Assembly: GCF_020616555.1 (NCBI RefSeq)
Contig: NZ_CP085173.1
Location: 992,001-1,056,000 of the forward strand
Reading direction: 5' to 3'
Length of the DNA: 64,000 bases
Origin: Streptomyces longhuiensis
Lineage (GTDB): Bacteria; Actinomycetota; Actinomycetes; Streptomycetales; Streptomycetaceae
Positions 47,236 through 56,363 of the stretch are shown here, one piece after another. A model generated the notes under the pieces. It worked only from the letters and a program-made list of their open reading frames with translations. It made no database searches and was not told the DNA's origin. Positions within the stretch are counted from its first letter, which is position 1; each line of letters opens with the position of its first letter. Made by a program: the position numbers and the translations under genes.

Positions 47236-48156
47236 TCACCCAGCATCCGGGTGGCCGTGAGGGGCCGCAGGGCGGTGCGCGGCAGTGCCCACGGCCACGG
47301 CGTTGGCGGCGACGATCACGGCGATGGCCGTCCAGGATTCCGGGCCGAGGTGCTGGCCGAGTATCAGGAGGCCCACCAGTGCCGCGCACACCGGGTTGAC
47401 GCTCATGAAGATTCCGAAGAAGTGGGCGGGGACGCGTCGCAGCGCGAGCAGGTCGGTGAGGAAGGGCACCGCGGAGGACAGCACTCCGGCTGTCAGCGCA
47501 CACAGGAGTGCGGTCGCGGTGGGCCGGTGCAGCCACAATGCGGCGATGCCGACCGGCACATAGAGGGCGCCGGAGACGAGTGCGGCGGCCGCCGATCCTT
47601 CGATCCCGGGCAGGCGCTGCCCCACGGTGCGGTTGAGCAGGATGTAGCAGCCCCAGCACACGGCGGCGAGCAGAGCCAGTGCGATGCCCAGGTAGTCGGT
47701 GCTGGGCCGGGGCCGGGTGAGGACCAGTACGGCCGCGCAGGCGACGAGCGCGCAGACCAGGTCGACGCGACGGCGGGAGCCCGTCAGCGCGACGGTGAGC
47801 GGCCCGAGGAACTCCAGGGTGACGGCCAGGCCGAGCCCGATCCGGTCGATCGCCGTGTACAGCGTCAGGTTCATCGTCGCGAACACCACGGCCAGTCCCA
47901 ACACCGGCCGCCACTGTTTCGCGGTGAATCCACGCAGATTCGGCCGACCGGCACTCAACAGCACGCCGGCGGCCACCCATTGGCGCACCGCGACCACACC
48001 CGCCGGCCCCAGGACCGGGAAGGCGAGTGCGGCGACGGACGCTCCGAGCTGGTTGGACAGGCCGCTGCCCAGCATCAGGGCCACCCCGGACCAGCGAGGT
48101 GAGGCGACCCGCGGTGCGGTCGACAGGGTCGGCTCCGGGCGAGCATCGGTTTTCAT
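47236..48156 (-). CDS. EamA-family exporter (RhtA-like)
   Basis: A 306-aa DMT transporter with ten predicted helices in two EamA repeats (GPAGVVAVRQWVAAGVLL; GLGLAVTLEFLGPLTVAL in the first; RVPAHFFGIFMSVNPVCAAL in the second). The pattern resembles RhtA/YdeD-type amino acid and metabolite exporters. The ATG is at 48154-48156. It is divergent from the LysR gene at 48225, with 68 bp between. Confidence 0.87.
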   Translation of the reverse strand: MKTDARPEPTLSTAPRVASPRWSGVALMLGSGLSNQLGASVAALAFPVLGPAGVVAVRQWVAAGVLLSAGRPNLRGFTAKQWRPVLGLAVVFATMNLTLYTAIDRIGLGLAVTLEFLGPLTVALTGSRRRVDLVCALVACAAVLVLTRPRPSTDYLGIALALLAAVCWGCYILLNRTVGQRLPGIEGSAAAALVSGALYVPVGIAALWLHRPTATALLCALTAGVLSSAVPFLTDLLALRRVPAHFFGIFMSVNPVCAALVGLLILGQHLGPESWTAIAVIVAANAVAVGTAAHRPAAPHGHPDAG

Positions 48157-48211
48157 GCCGCGACCCTCCGCCTGACGGGCTCATACGCAAAATGCATTCG
48201 ACGCCGGACCT

Positions 48212-48226
48212 ATACGCTGGACGTAT
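48212..48226. promoter_or_regulatory. Inverted repeat spanning the LysR start codon
   Basis: ATACG-CTGGA-CGTAT is a perfect 5-5-5 inverted repeat overlapping TATACG, a plausible -10 element, and the ATG itself. LysR proteins use T-N11-A palindromes, and T48213/A48225 fit that spacing. The gene is probably leaderless and autoregulated. Confidence 0.45.
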
Positions 48227-49109
48227 GGATGGTTCTACAGGTCTGGAGCTGCGGCACCTGCGTTGCCTGGTCGCGATCGTCGCCACCGGAAGTTTCACCG
48301 ACGCCGCGATCGAACTGGGCGTGTCCCAGGCGTCCGTGTCCCGCACCCTGCTGGCCTTGGAGCGGATCCTCGGCGTACAGCTGCTGCACCGCACGAGCCG
48401 GACCGTCTCCCCCACCACCGCCGGCGTGGAGGTCCTGGCCCGCGCCCGGCACATGCTCGCCGATGCCGACGAGCTGGTCCGCCGGGCCACCACCGGTCAC
48501 ACGCGTCTGCGGATCGGCCACGCCTGGTCCGCGATGGGGCGGCACACCGCCGAGTTCCAGCGTCGGTGGCGCGACCGCTACCCCGACGTCGCACTCCACC
48601 TGATTCGCCACAACACCCCCACAGGCGGGCTCGCCGAGGGCCTGTGCGACATGGCCGTCATCCGGACCGCCATCGACACCCGGCGCTACGCTCACGCCCT
48701 GGTCGGGCACGAGCGCCGCTACGTCGCCCTCGCCTCCGACGACCCGTGGGCCAGGCGCCGCGGCATCCGCCTGTCGGAGATCCGCGAGCGCACGCTCGTG
48801 GTGGACCGCCGCACCGGCACCACCACCCTGGACCTGTGGCCCGAAGGGGCCGGCCCCGACGTGGAGTACATCCAGGACGTCGACGACTGGCTCGCCGCCA
48901 TCGCCACCGGCCGCTGCGTCGGCATCACTCCGCAGTCGACCGCCACCCAGTACCGCCGCGACGGCATCGCCTATCGCCTTCTGCGCGACACCGAACCCGT
49001 CCCCGTCCACCTCATCTGGCCCCAGCAGAGCCCGCATCCCGCCACCCACGCCGCCGTAGCCCTGCTGGCCGACCTCTATCGAGAGGACGCACGCAGCCCA
49101 AGGGCGTGA
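48225..49109 (+). CDS. LysR-family regulator
   Basis: A 294-aa protein. The HTH (LELRHLRCLVAIVATGSFTD, then LGVSQASVSRTLLALERILG) and the LysR effector domain are clear. The chosen ATG (48225) lies only nine bases after a TATACG box, which suggests a leaderless transcript. It diverges from the EamA exporter gene and most likely controls it. Confidence 0.88.
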   Translation: MDGSTGLELRHLRCLVAIVATGSFTDAAIELGVSQASVSRTLLALERILGVQLLHRTSRTVSPTTAGVEVLARARHMLADADELVRRATTGHTRLRIGHAWSAMGRHTAEFQRRWRDRYPDVALHLIRHNTPTGGLAEGLCDMAVIRTAIDTRRYAHALVGHERRYVALASDDPWARRRGIRLSEIRERTLVVDRRTGTTTLDLWPEGAGPDVEYIQDVDDWLAAIATGRCVGITPQSTATQYRRDGIAYRLLRDTEPVPVHLIWPQQSPHPATHAAVALLADLYREDARSPRA

Positions 49110-49280
49110 GGGGATCAGCGGTGCGGCCTGCCCGGCACGCACAGCGGATACGGCGCCAGGTTGCAGTCAGTCCGAATCGACGGGGCGACGGTGGCCGCGA
49201 AGCTGTTGTTCGACGCGGCCACCCGGTGCAGGCCACCCCCGCCCGTGCGTTCGCTCAGCACGGGCGGAGGCCTGCGAGCG

Positions 49281-50921
49281 TCATGCAGGCAGTCGCTCCA
49301 GCAGCGCCGCGAAATCGGTGTCCGGCGGCAGCGTTCCGAAGGCGAGTCCGCGGTCCCCGGCGAGCCGCGAAGCGCAGAACGCGTCCGCGACGGCGGCCGG
49401 GGCGTGCCGGACCAGGAGCGCACCCTGCAGCACGAGAGCCGCGCGTTCGATGACCCGGCGGGCGCGCAGCGGCGCGTCCTCGGTGAGGACGAGTTCGCCC
49501 TGCAGCTCCTGCCAGGCCGTGTCGAGCCGCTCGTCGCGGCCCGCCGCTGCCTCGATCTCCGTACGGAAGGCCTCCAGGGACTCGGGCTCACGGGCCAACG
49601 CACGCAGCATGTCCAGGGCGTTGACGTTGCCGGAGCCCTCCCAGATGCCGTTGAGCGGGGCATCGCGGTACAGGCGCGGCATGCCTGATGCCTCGTCATA
49701 TCCGTTGCCGCCGAGGCATTCCAGGGCCTCCGCCACCGCTACGGGCTGCCGCTTGCACACCCAGTACTTACCGACCGCCGTGGCGAGGCGCAGGAAGGCG
49801 CGCTCACCTTCGTCGCCGCGCTGGGCGCGGTCGGCGGCGCCGGCCAGGCGCAGCGCGAGCGTGGTGGCGGCCTCGGACTCCACCGCGAGGTCGGCCAGTA
49901 CGTTGCGCATGAGCGGCTGGTCGATGAGCTTGGCGCCGAACACCGAGCGGTGGCGGGCGTGGTGGGCGGCCTGGGCAAGGGCGGCGCGGGTGCCGGCCGC
50001 GGAGCCGAGTACGCAGTCGAGCCGTGTCATCGTCACCATGTCGATGATGGTGCGCACGCCCTTGCCCTCGGCGCCGACGAGCCAGGCCACGGTGTCGTCG
50101 AACTCGGGCTCGCTCGACGCGTTGGAGCGGTTGCCGAGCTTGTCCTTGAGGCGCTGGATGCGGAAGGTGTTGCGGCTGCCGTCGGGCAGGACGCGCGGGA
50201 CCAGGAAGCAGGACAGGCCGCCTGGTGCCTGGGCGAGCACGAGGAAAAGGTCGTTCATCGGGGCGCTGGTGAACCACTTGTGTCCGCGCAGACGCCAGGT
50301 GCCGTCGGCCTGTTCGGTGGCGGAGGTGGTGTTGGCGCGCACGTCGGTGCCGCCCTGTTTCTCCGTCATCCCCATGCCGGCGAGCAGGCCCCGCTTGCCG
50401 CCCGGAGTGTGCAGACCGGGTTCGTAGACACGGCTGGTGAGCAGGGGTTCGTAGATCTTGGCCAGGTCGGGGGCGTGGCGCAGGGCGGGGACGACGGCGT
50501 ACGTCATGGAGACGGGGCAGCCGTGTCCGGCCTCGGTGCTGCTCCACACCATGAAGGCGGCGGCCCGCGCCACATGCGCGCCGGGCCGTTCGTCCGCCCA
50601 CGCGCTGCCGGCCAGGCCCTCGCCGACCGCCACGTCCATCAGCGCGTGGTAGGAGGGGTGGAAGTCGACCTCGTCGATGCGGTTGCCGTAGCGGTCGTGG
50701 GTGCGCAGCACCGGCTCGAAGCGGTTGGCCTCGTCCGCCCAGCGCTGCACCTCCTCGCTGCCCGCGCGGCGGCCGATCCGGTGGAGGTCGTCGAGAGACC
50801 ATGCGGCACCCTCGCGGCGCACACCCTCCAGGAGGACCGGGTCGTCGGCGATGTCGTGGCCGGCCAACGGCGGTACCTGGTTGGTCACTTCGTGCGTCAC
50901 GGCGGTGGGATTGCTGGGCAT
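49281..50921 (-). CDS. Acyl-CoA dehydrogenase, AidB-like
   Basis: A 546-aa flavoprotein of the AidB branch of the acyl-CoA dehydrogenases. Features are DRYGNRIDEVDFHPSYHALM, GMGMTEKQGGTDVRANTT, KWFTSAPMNDLFLVLAQ, and the AidB-typical end AEALECLGGNGYDEASGMPR, then RDAPLNGIWEGSGNVNALD. It is a soluble FAD enzyme. E. coli AidB is linked to alkylation response, but with TetR and an acyl-CoA ligase beside it an acyl-CoA oxidation role is more likely. The ATG at 50919-50921 follows GGAGGAGG. Confidence 0.88.
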   Translation of the reverse strand: MPSNPTAVTHEVTNQVPPLAGHDIADDPVLLEGVRREGAAWSLDDLHRIGRRAGSEEVQRWADEANRFEPVLRTHDRYGNRIDEVDFHPSYHALMDVAVGEGLAGSAWADERPGAHVARAAAFMVWSSTEAGHGCPVSMTYAVVPALRHAPDLAKIYEPLLTSRVYEPGLHTPGGKRGLLAGMGMTEKQGGTDVRANTTSATEQADGTWRLRGHKWFTSAPMNDLFLVLAQAPGGLSCFLVPRVLPDGSRNTFRIQRLKDKLGNRSNASSEPEFDDTVAWLVGAEGKGVRTIIDMVTMTRLDCVLGSAAGTRAALAQAAHHARHRSVFGAKLIDQPLMRNVLADLAVESEAATTLALRLAGAADRAQRGDEGERAFLRLATAVGKYWVCKRQPVAVAEALECLGGNGYDEASGMPRLYRDAPLNGIWEGSGNVNALDMLRALAREPESLEAFRTEIEAAAGRDERLDTAWQELQGELVLTEDAPLRARRVIERAALVLQGALLVRHAPAAVADAFCASRLAGDRGLAFGTLPPDTDFAALLERLPA

Positions 50922-50950
50922 GGGGCCTCCTCCAGGGGAAAGCGTGGGAA

Positions 50951-51559
50951 TCAGACGGTCGGGGCGCCCGCACAGCGCAGCGCTGCGGCGGCGAGGTCTG
51001 CGAGGAGTTCCTCGGTGGCGTTCTCGTCGGGGGTGCCGAGCGGGTCGACGAGCACTTCGCCGATGGCTCCGGTCAGGGCGGCCGCGGTGATCTCGGCGTT
51101 CTGCGGGGGCAGCCGGCCCGTGTCCGTACCCTCGCGCACCACCTCGGCCCACAGCGCGCGGTAGCGGCGGCGGAAGTCGAGCCGCTCGGCGCCGACCGCG
51201 GGTTCGGCGGGGGCGGCGAGCAGGGCGTAGGCGAGGCCGCGGTTCTCCAGGGCGCGGCGGGCGAAGACCTCGACGCCGCGGCGGAGCCGTTCGACGGGGT
51301 CTCCCGGACCGTGCAGCACCTCGCCCAGGACGTCGACCTCGCGTCCCGCGGCGCGCCGGAACACCTCCACGGCGAGCGCCGCCTTGGACGGGAAGTGCTG
51401 GTACACGGAGCCTGCCGCGATGCCCGCCGAGTCGGCGACGGCGGTCACGGACGCCTGTGACCAGCCCACTTCCGCCACGACCGAGGTCGCGCAGGAGATG
51501 AGGCGCTCTCTCGCGGCTTCGAGCCGACTGATTTCGGCTGGGGTCTTGCGGTAGGCCAT
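50951..51559 (-). CDS. TetR-family regulator
   Basis: A 202-aa repressor. HTH residues about 13-60 include SVTAVADSAGIAAGSVYQHF and PSKAALAVEVF. The C-terminal helical domain is of unknown specificity. The ATG (51557-51559) is nine bases from a TGAACCATGATTCA repeat. It is 29 bp upstream of the acyl-CoA dehydrogenase gene in the same direction and divergent from the ligase gene, so it is likely to repress both. Confidence 0.88.
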   Translation of the reverse strand: MAYRKTPAEISRLEAARERLISCATSVVAEVGWSQASVTAVADSAGIAAGSVYQHFPSKAALAVEVFRRAAGREVDVLGEVLHGPGDPVERLRRGVEVFARRALENRGLAYALLAAPAEPAVGAERLDFRRRYRALWAEVVREGTDTGRLPPQNAEITAAALTGAIGEVLVDPLGTPDENATEELLADLAAAALRCAGAPTV

Positions 51560-51567
51560 GAAAGAAG

Positions 51568-51581
51568 TGAACCATGATTCA
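51568..51581. promoter_or_regulatory. Near-perfect palindrome, likely TetR operator
   Basis: TGAACCATGATTCA (one mismatch from full symmetry) lies between the TetR start and the ligase start, 9 bp from the former and 51 bp from the latter. It is a candidate operator for the acyl-CoA genes. Confidence 0.5.
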
Positions 51582-51632
51582 GAGTTTCCCGCCACGGTTG
51601 GCTTCCCCGGCCCGGCTCGTCAGGAGAACGTG

Positions 51633-53183
51633 ATGCACCTCAGTGCCCTGCTGGACAGCGTGGTTCGCTCGGCCGGCGACAAGGAAGCGGTCGTCTACCG
51701 CGAACAGCGGTGGAGCTACCGGGAGTTCGACGAAGCCGCCCGGCGCGCCGCGACGGTACTGAGCGAGGCCGGGCTGCGGCCGGGCGACCGTGTCGCGGTG
51801 ATGACGTACAACACTCCCGCCTTCCTGTTCGCGGCGTTCGGCGCCTGGTACGCGGGCGCCACCCTGGTGCCCGTGAACCACAAACTGCAGACGGCCGAGG
51901 TGACGCGCCAGCTGCGGCACTGCGGGGCCCGGCTGGCGCTCGTCGACGCGGAGATCGGCGAGCGCGCGACCGCGGCCGACGTGGAGGTGCCGTGGCTGGT
52001 CAGCCATCCCGACGCGGACGCGCACACGCGCCCGGCGGACTGCTTCGAGTCCCTTGTGGCGCGCGCCGCGCCATGGCGCGCAGAGCCGGGCCCGGACAGC
52101 GACATCGCGCAGATCCTCTACACGTCGGGCACCTCCGGGACCCCCAAGGGCTGTGTGCACACGCACCGCGGCATCGCCCTGACGGCCGGGCACACCGCGG
52201 ACACGATCCCCCTCGTCCACGACGACCGGTTCCTGATCTGCATGCCGATCTGGCACGCGTCCCCTCTCAACAACTGGACTCTGGGCACGCTGCTGCGCGG
52301 GGCCACGGTCGTGCTGCAGCGCGAGTACGACCCGCGCGGCATGCTGGAGACGATCCAGCGCGAGCGGGTCACCGCGATGTTCGGGGCGCCGATCGCGCTC
52401 ATCGCCCCGGTGCAGGCCGTCGCCGACTTCGCCGACTTCGACCTGACGTCCGTACGCGCCTGGATCTACGGCGCCGGACCCCTGGACGCGGACACCGCGC
52501 GCCGGCTGATGAAGGCATACGGTTCACAGGACTTCCACCAGGTGTACGGGATGAGCGAGATGGGCCCCGCGGGGACCTCGCTCTCCCCCGCCGAGCAGGT
52601 GACGAAGGCCGGATCGATCGGGTCCCGCGGCATGCCCGGTGTCGATCTGCGGGTCGTACGCCCCGACGGCACGGACGCCGGTCCGGACGAGACCGGGGAG
52701 ATCTGGCTGCGCTCGGAGACGCGCATGGTCGGCTACCTCGACGACGAGGCCGCCACCGCCGAGGTGTTCGCGGGCGACTGGTACCGCAGCGGCGACCTCG
52801 GCCGGGTCGACGAGGACGGCTTCGTCACGATCGTGGACCGGATGAAGGACGTGATCATCACCGGCGGCGAGAACGTCGCCTCGCAGGAGGTGGAAGGCGT
52901 GCTGCGCGGCCATCCGGACGTGCTCGACGTCGCCGTCGTGGGCCGCCCGCACCCGCAGTGGGGCGAGACCGTGGTGGCCGTCGTGGTCCCGCGCGACGGG
53001 GCGGACCTGGACGTGGCGGGCGTGCGCACGTGGCTCGAGTCGCGGATCGCCCGCTACAAGATCCCGCGCGAACTGGTGCTGCGCCGCGAGCTGCCGCGTA
53101 CGCCGTCGGGGAAGATCACCAAGCATGTGCTGCGGGCCCAGCTGACCGAATCCGTCGAGCCGGCGCGGGCGGTGAGCGGCTGA
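51633..53183 (+). CDS. AMP-dependent acyl-CoA synthetase/ligase
   Basis: A 516-aa ANL-superfamily adenylating enzyme. The P-loop is ILYTSGTSGTPKGCVHTH (about 164-181), motif A5 is in QDFHQVYGMSEMG, A7 is YRSGDLGRVDEDGF, and the catalytic lysine sits in PRTPSGKITKHVLR. The ATG at 51633 follows AGGAG with six-base spacing. It activates a fatty or aryl acid to the CoA ester for the divergently encoded dehydrogenase. The acid is unknown. Confidence 0.9.
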   Translation: MHLSALLDSVVRSAGDKEAVVYREQRWSYREFDEAARRAATVLSEAGLRPGDRVAVMTYNTPAFLFAAFGAWYAGATLVPVNHKLQTAEVTRQLRHCGARLALVDAEIGERATAADVEVPWLVSHPDADAHTRPADCFESLVARAAPWRAEPGPDSDIAQILYTSGTSGTPKGCVHTHRGIALTAGHTADTIPLVHDDRFLICMPIWHASPLNNWTLGTLLRGATVVLQREYDPRGMLETIQRERVTAMFGAPIALIAPVQAVADFADFDLTSVRAWIYGAGPLDADTARRLMKAYGSQDFHQVYGMSEMGPAGTSLSPAEQVTKAGSIGSRGMPGVDLRVVRPDGTDAGPDETGEIWLRSETRMVGYLDDEAATAEVFAGDWYRSGDLGRVDEDGFVTIVDRMKDVIITGGENVASQEVEGVLRGHPDVLDVAVVGRPHPQWGETVVAVVVPRDGADLDVAGVRTWLESRIARYKIPRELVLRRELPRTPSGKITKHVLRAQLTESVEPARAVSG

Positions 53184-53242
53184 GCGTCCGCGCACCGCGG
53201 GCCCGTGCGCGTCACGCGTCACGGTCCGCGTAGGGTCGCCGC

Positions 53243-53845
53243 ATGGCGGAGGAACAGGTGGAGCGGGCACGCCGGGGTCCGGGGCGGCCTCGCCAGGAAC
53301 ACGTCACGCGAGCCGTGCTCGACGCCGTCGTCGACCTGGTGGCGGAGAGCGGCATGGCAGCCCTCACGATGGACGCCGTCGCGGCCCGCGCCGGGGTGAG
53401 CAAGCCGGCCATGTACCGGCGCTGGTCCACCAAACAGGACCTGGTCATCGCTGCCGCGGAGTCACGGATCGGGCCGCTGACCGTGCCCGACATGGGGGAC
53501 TTCCGGGCCGAGCTGCGGGCCGTCCTGACGGCACGCATGGAGGCCTACCGGCAGCCGGGGATCGACCGGCTGCTGGCCGGGGTGATCGGTTCCGCGGCCG
53601 AGGCGGGAGCGGAGCCGGGGGCCTATCGCGCCTACACGGCCCGCGTGATGAGCGAGACGCGGCACCTGCTGGAGCGCGGTGTCGCGCGCGGCGACGTCAG
53701 GCCGGACGTCGATGTGTCCGCCGCCTCGACGCTCGTGGCGGCGTCGCTGGTCTTCCGGATGGTCGGCGAGCAGCAGATGCCGGACGAGTCGCTCGTCGAG
53801 TCGGTGGTGGACCTGATCGGCCGGGCGGTCGACGCCCGGCCCTGA
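53243..53845 (+). CDS. TetR-family regulator (TetR_C_11-like)
   Basis: A 200-aa repressor. GPGRPRQEHVTRAVLDAVVD opens an HTH that goes on with MDAVAARAGVSKPAMYRRWSTK (about residues 10-62). TAGGGT at 53231-53236 is a good -10, only six bases from the ATG at 53243, so the mRNA is probably leaderless. It precedes the dioxygenase gene in the same direction by 207 bp and is its likely regulator. Confidence 0.88.
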   Translation: MAEEQVERARRGPGRPRQEHVTRAVLDAVVDLVAESGMAALTMDAVAARAGVSKPAMYRRWSTKQDLVIAAAESRIGPLTVPDMGDFRAELRAVLTARMEAYRQPGIDRLLAGVIGSAAEAGAEPGAYRAYTARVMSETRHLLERGVARGDVRPDVDVSAASTLVAASLVFRMVGEQQMPDESLVESVVDLIGRAVDARP

Positions 53846-53983
53846 CCGTGGACTGACGTCCTGTCGCCCCCTGCGCGCAGGGCACTTCGTCGTGCCCGCG
53901 CGCACTTCGCCATGCCCGGATGCCGGTTCGACGGCCCCGGACTCCCTCAGCCGGCACCGGAAAAGACAACACCTCCGAACCTC

Positions 53984-54025
53984 TTGCACCGGCGCGATTC
54001 AATATCGATACTGCCGGTTACGTAA
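53984..54025 (+). promoter_or_regulatory. Promoter and possible operator of the dioxygenase operon
   Basis: TTGCAC (53984-53989), a 17-bp spacer and GATACT (54007-54012) form a fair sigma-70-type promoter. TTACGTAA (54018-54025), a perfect palindrome, falls at the expected transcription start and could bind the TetR protein encoded upstream. The surrounding 53846-53983 holds no other recognised feature. Confidence 0.5.
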
Positions 54026-54052
54026 TTAGTGTTCACCGTCAGGAGGAACCGC

Positions 54053-54988
54053 ATGCAGGCCGTCGCGTCGACCCACGTGGCCAACCCCGAGCCCGTGATG
54101 GACAAGCCCCTCATGCACTACGGCCGCCGCGTCCTGGACCGACTCGCCCCCGGCGCCGAGCAGTCCGCGTACCGGCTGATCGACATCGACCCGCTCACCC
54201 CGCACTTCGGCGCCGTGCTCGGCGGCGTCGACCTGACCCGGCCGATCTCCGACGAGCTCGCCACGGAGCTGCGGCAGGCGCTGCTGGAGTGGAAGGTGAT
54301 CTTCTTCCGCGGCCAGACCGGCTTCACCGCCGAGCACCAGCTCGCGCTGTCGGGCGTCTGGGGCCCGCCCGAGGCGAACCCGTTCTTCGCGCAGACCGGG
54401 ACCCCGGGCATCTCCCGGCTCGCCAAGGACGCCAAGGCCGCGGGCAACAAGAACATCTGGCACAGCGACCACTCGTTCATGGTCAACCCCTCGCTCGGCG
54501 CCGTCCTGCGCGCCGTGGAGGTGCCCGCCGCGGGCGGCGACACGATGTGGGCGGACATGGGCGCCGCCTACGACAACCTGCCCGATGGCCTCAAGGAGCG
54601 CATCGAGAGCCTCACCGCCGTCCACGACTGGGAGGCCAGCTGGGGCGCGCTCATGAACGACGAGCAGAAGGCGTCCTTCCGCGAGAGCTGGCCGCAGGTC
54701 GAGCACCCCGTCGTCGTGCGCCACCCCCGCAGCGGCCGCAGGACCCTGTACGTGAACGAGCCGTTCACCCGCTACATCAAGGGCCTGTCCGAGGCGGAGA
54801 ACCGTGAGCTGCTCGACATCCTGGTCCTCCAGGCGCGCATCCCCGAGTTCCAGATCCGCTTCCGCTGGGAGCCCGACTCGATCGCCGTCTGGGACAACAT
54901 CGCGGTCCAGCACTACGCGGTCAACGACTACTTCCCGCAGCGCCGGGTGATGGAGCGCATCGCCATCGCCGGTGTCCCGCTGTCCTGA
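54053..54988 (+). CDS. TauD/TfdA-family 2-oxoglutarate dioxygenase
   Basis: A 311-aa Fe(II)/2-oxoglutarate dioxygenase. The metal triad is H137-S-D139 (NIWHSDHSF) and H287 (VQHYAVNDY), with the 2-oxoglutarate Arg at R302 region (RRVMERIAI). GAVLGGVDLTRPIS near residue 53 is typical of the TauD group. Members hydroxylate sulfonates, aryloxyalkanoates, gamma-butyrobetaine and others, and the residue pattern does not reveal which. The ATG at 54053 follows AGGAGG. It is first of three genes with MFS and ALDH-like genes behind it. Confidence 0.88.
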   Translation: MQAVASTHVANPEPVMDKPLMHYGRRVLDRLAPGAEQSAYRLIDIDPLTPHFGAVLGGVDLTRPISDELATELRQALLEWKVIFFRGQTGFTAEHQLALSGVWGPPEANPFFAQTGTPGISRLAKDAKAAGNKNIWHSDHSFMVNPSLGAVLRAVEVPAAGGDTMWADMGAAYDNLPDGLKERIESLTAVHDWEASWGALMNDEQKASFRESWPQVEHPVVVRHPRSGRRTLYVNEPFTRYIKGLSEAENRELLDILVLQARIPEFQIRFRWEPDSIAVWDNIAVQHYAVNDYFPQRRVMERIAIAGVPLS

Positions 54989-55020
54989 ACGGCTCTCCCC
55001 CTTCTCCCTCAGGAGTACGC

Positions 55021-56316
55021 ATGACCGCGGTACCGACCGTGCCCCAGCACCCGACACGGACCACCGGAGCCACCGGCAGCAGCCGGCGCGCGTGGACGGT
55101 GACCGTGCTGCTGGTGGTCTTCATGATGGTCAACTTCGCGGACAAGTCCGTCCTCGGCCTGGCCGCCGACGAGATCCGCGCGGACCTCCATCTGAGTGCC
55201 ACTCAGTTCGGTCTGGCCAACAGCGCGTTCTTCCTGCTGTTCTCCGTGGCCGCGATCGTGGTCGGGCTCGCCGCCGACCGGATGTCGCCGAAACTGCTGC
55301 TCCTGCTGATGGCCGTCCTGTGGTCGGTCGCCCAGGTGCCCGCGGCGATCGGCGGCGGCCTCGCCGTCCTGGTCGCCTCGCGCGTCTTCCTCGGGGCGGC
55401 CGAGGGACCCGCCTTCCCCGTCGCCCAACAGGCCACGCTGGCCTGGTTCCCCGACCACCGGCGCAATCTGCCCGGGGCGCTGATCACGCTCGGCGTCACC
55501 CTCGGCGTGATCGTCTCGGCGCCCGGCCTGTCGTGGGTGATCCAGCACCACGGGTGGCGATCGGCGCTGTGGGTGCTCGCGGGCGCGGGTCTCGTGTGGG
55601 CGGTGGCCTGGGCGGTACTCGGTGCCGACGGGCGCCACGGTGTCGTTCCGGCCACCGGGGCGCGACCGCAGGAGACGCGGGCGCCCGTCCCGTACCGGAG
55701 GATCTTCGCCAGCCGCACCTGGATCGGCGCCACCCTCGCCTACTTCACCAGCTACTGGACCGTGGCTCTCATGCTGGTCTGGCTGCCGTCCTACCTGCGC
55801 AACGCCCTCGGATACTCGGCCCATGCGGCGGGCACCCTCGTCGTCGCGCCGTGGACGATCGGTGCCGTGGCTCTCCTCGCACAGGCCGGCATCACCGGCC
55901 GGCTGATGCGGCGCGGCGCCGGCAGCCGCCGCGCCCGCGGCTGGGTGGGCGGCTGGCTGCTCGCCCTGGGCGCCACCTGCTGTCTGGCCCTGCCACTGGT
56001 CGACGGCTCGGGCGCGAAGACCGTCCTGATAGCCCTCGGCTTCGGCCTCGGGGGCTCGTACGCCACGATCGCGGCGACCACCGTCGCCGAGCTCGCCCCG
56101 CTCTCCCGCAACGGAGGCGCCCTGGGCACGATGAACGCGGTCGTGACGGCGGCCGGTCTGGGCGCGCCGGCCGTCGTCGGCGCCCTCGTCGATGCGCAGG
56201 GCACCGACGGCTACCAGCACTCCGTGCTGCTGTCCGGACTGCTCCTGGCCGTCGGAGCCGCCGCCTCCTTCCTGCTCGTCGACCCCGCGCGTGACATCCC
56301 ACGGCTGACCGGCTGA
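55021..56316 (+). CDS. MFS transporter
   Basis: A 431-aa, 12-helix major facilitator, ACS-like. NFADKSVLGLAADEIRADLH in helix 1 and the ADRMSPKLLLLLMAVLW loop are family-typical. The ATG at 55021 follows AGGAG, 32 bp behind the dioxygenase stop. It presumably imports the substrate of the dioxygenase. It is distinct from the MFS gene at 7194-8450. Confidence 0.87.
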   Translation: MTAVPTVPQHPTRTTGATGSSRRAWTVTVLLVVFMMVNFADKSVLGLAADEIRADLHLSATQFGLANSAFFLLFSVAAIVVGLAADRMSPKLLLLLMAVLWSVAQVPAAIGGGLAVLVASRVFLGAAEGPAFPVAQQATLAWFPDHRRNLPGALITLGVTLGVIVSAPGLSWVIQHHGWRSALWVLAGAGLVWAVAWAVLGADGRHGVVPATGARPQETRAPVPYRRIFASRTWIGATLAYFTSYWTVALMLVWLPSYLRNALGYSAHAAGTLVVAPWTIGAVALLAQAGITGRLMRRGAGSRRARGWVGGWLLALGATCCLALPLVDGSGAKTVLIALGFGLGGSYATIAATTVAELAPLSRNGGALGTMNAVVTAAGLGAPAVVGALVDAQGTDGYQHSVLLSGLLLAVGAAASFLLVDPARDIPRLTG

Positions 56317-56363
56317 CGCGAGGCACCCACCCCAACCGCACACGCTCTCACAGGAGTTGACCC

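Noticed and set aside
49115..49699. A 194-codon minus-strand frame overlapping the acyl-CoA dehydrogenase 3' end
   Set aside because: It is a different-frame shadow of the dehydrogenase with Arg/Ser/Thr-rich content.
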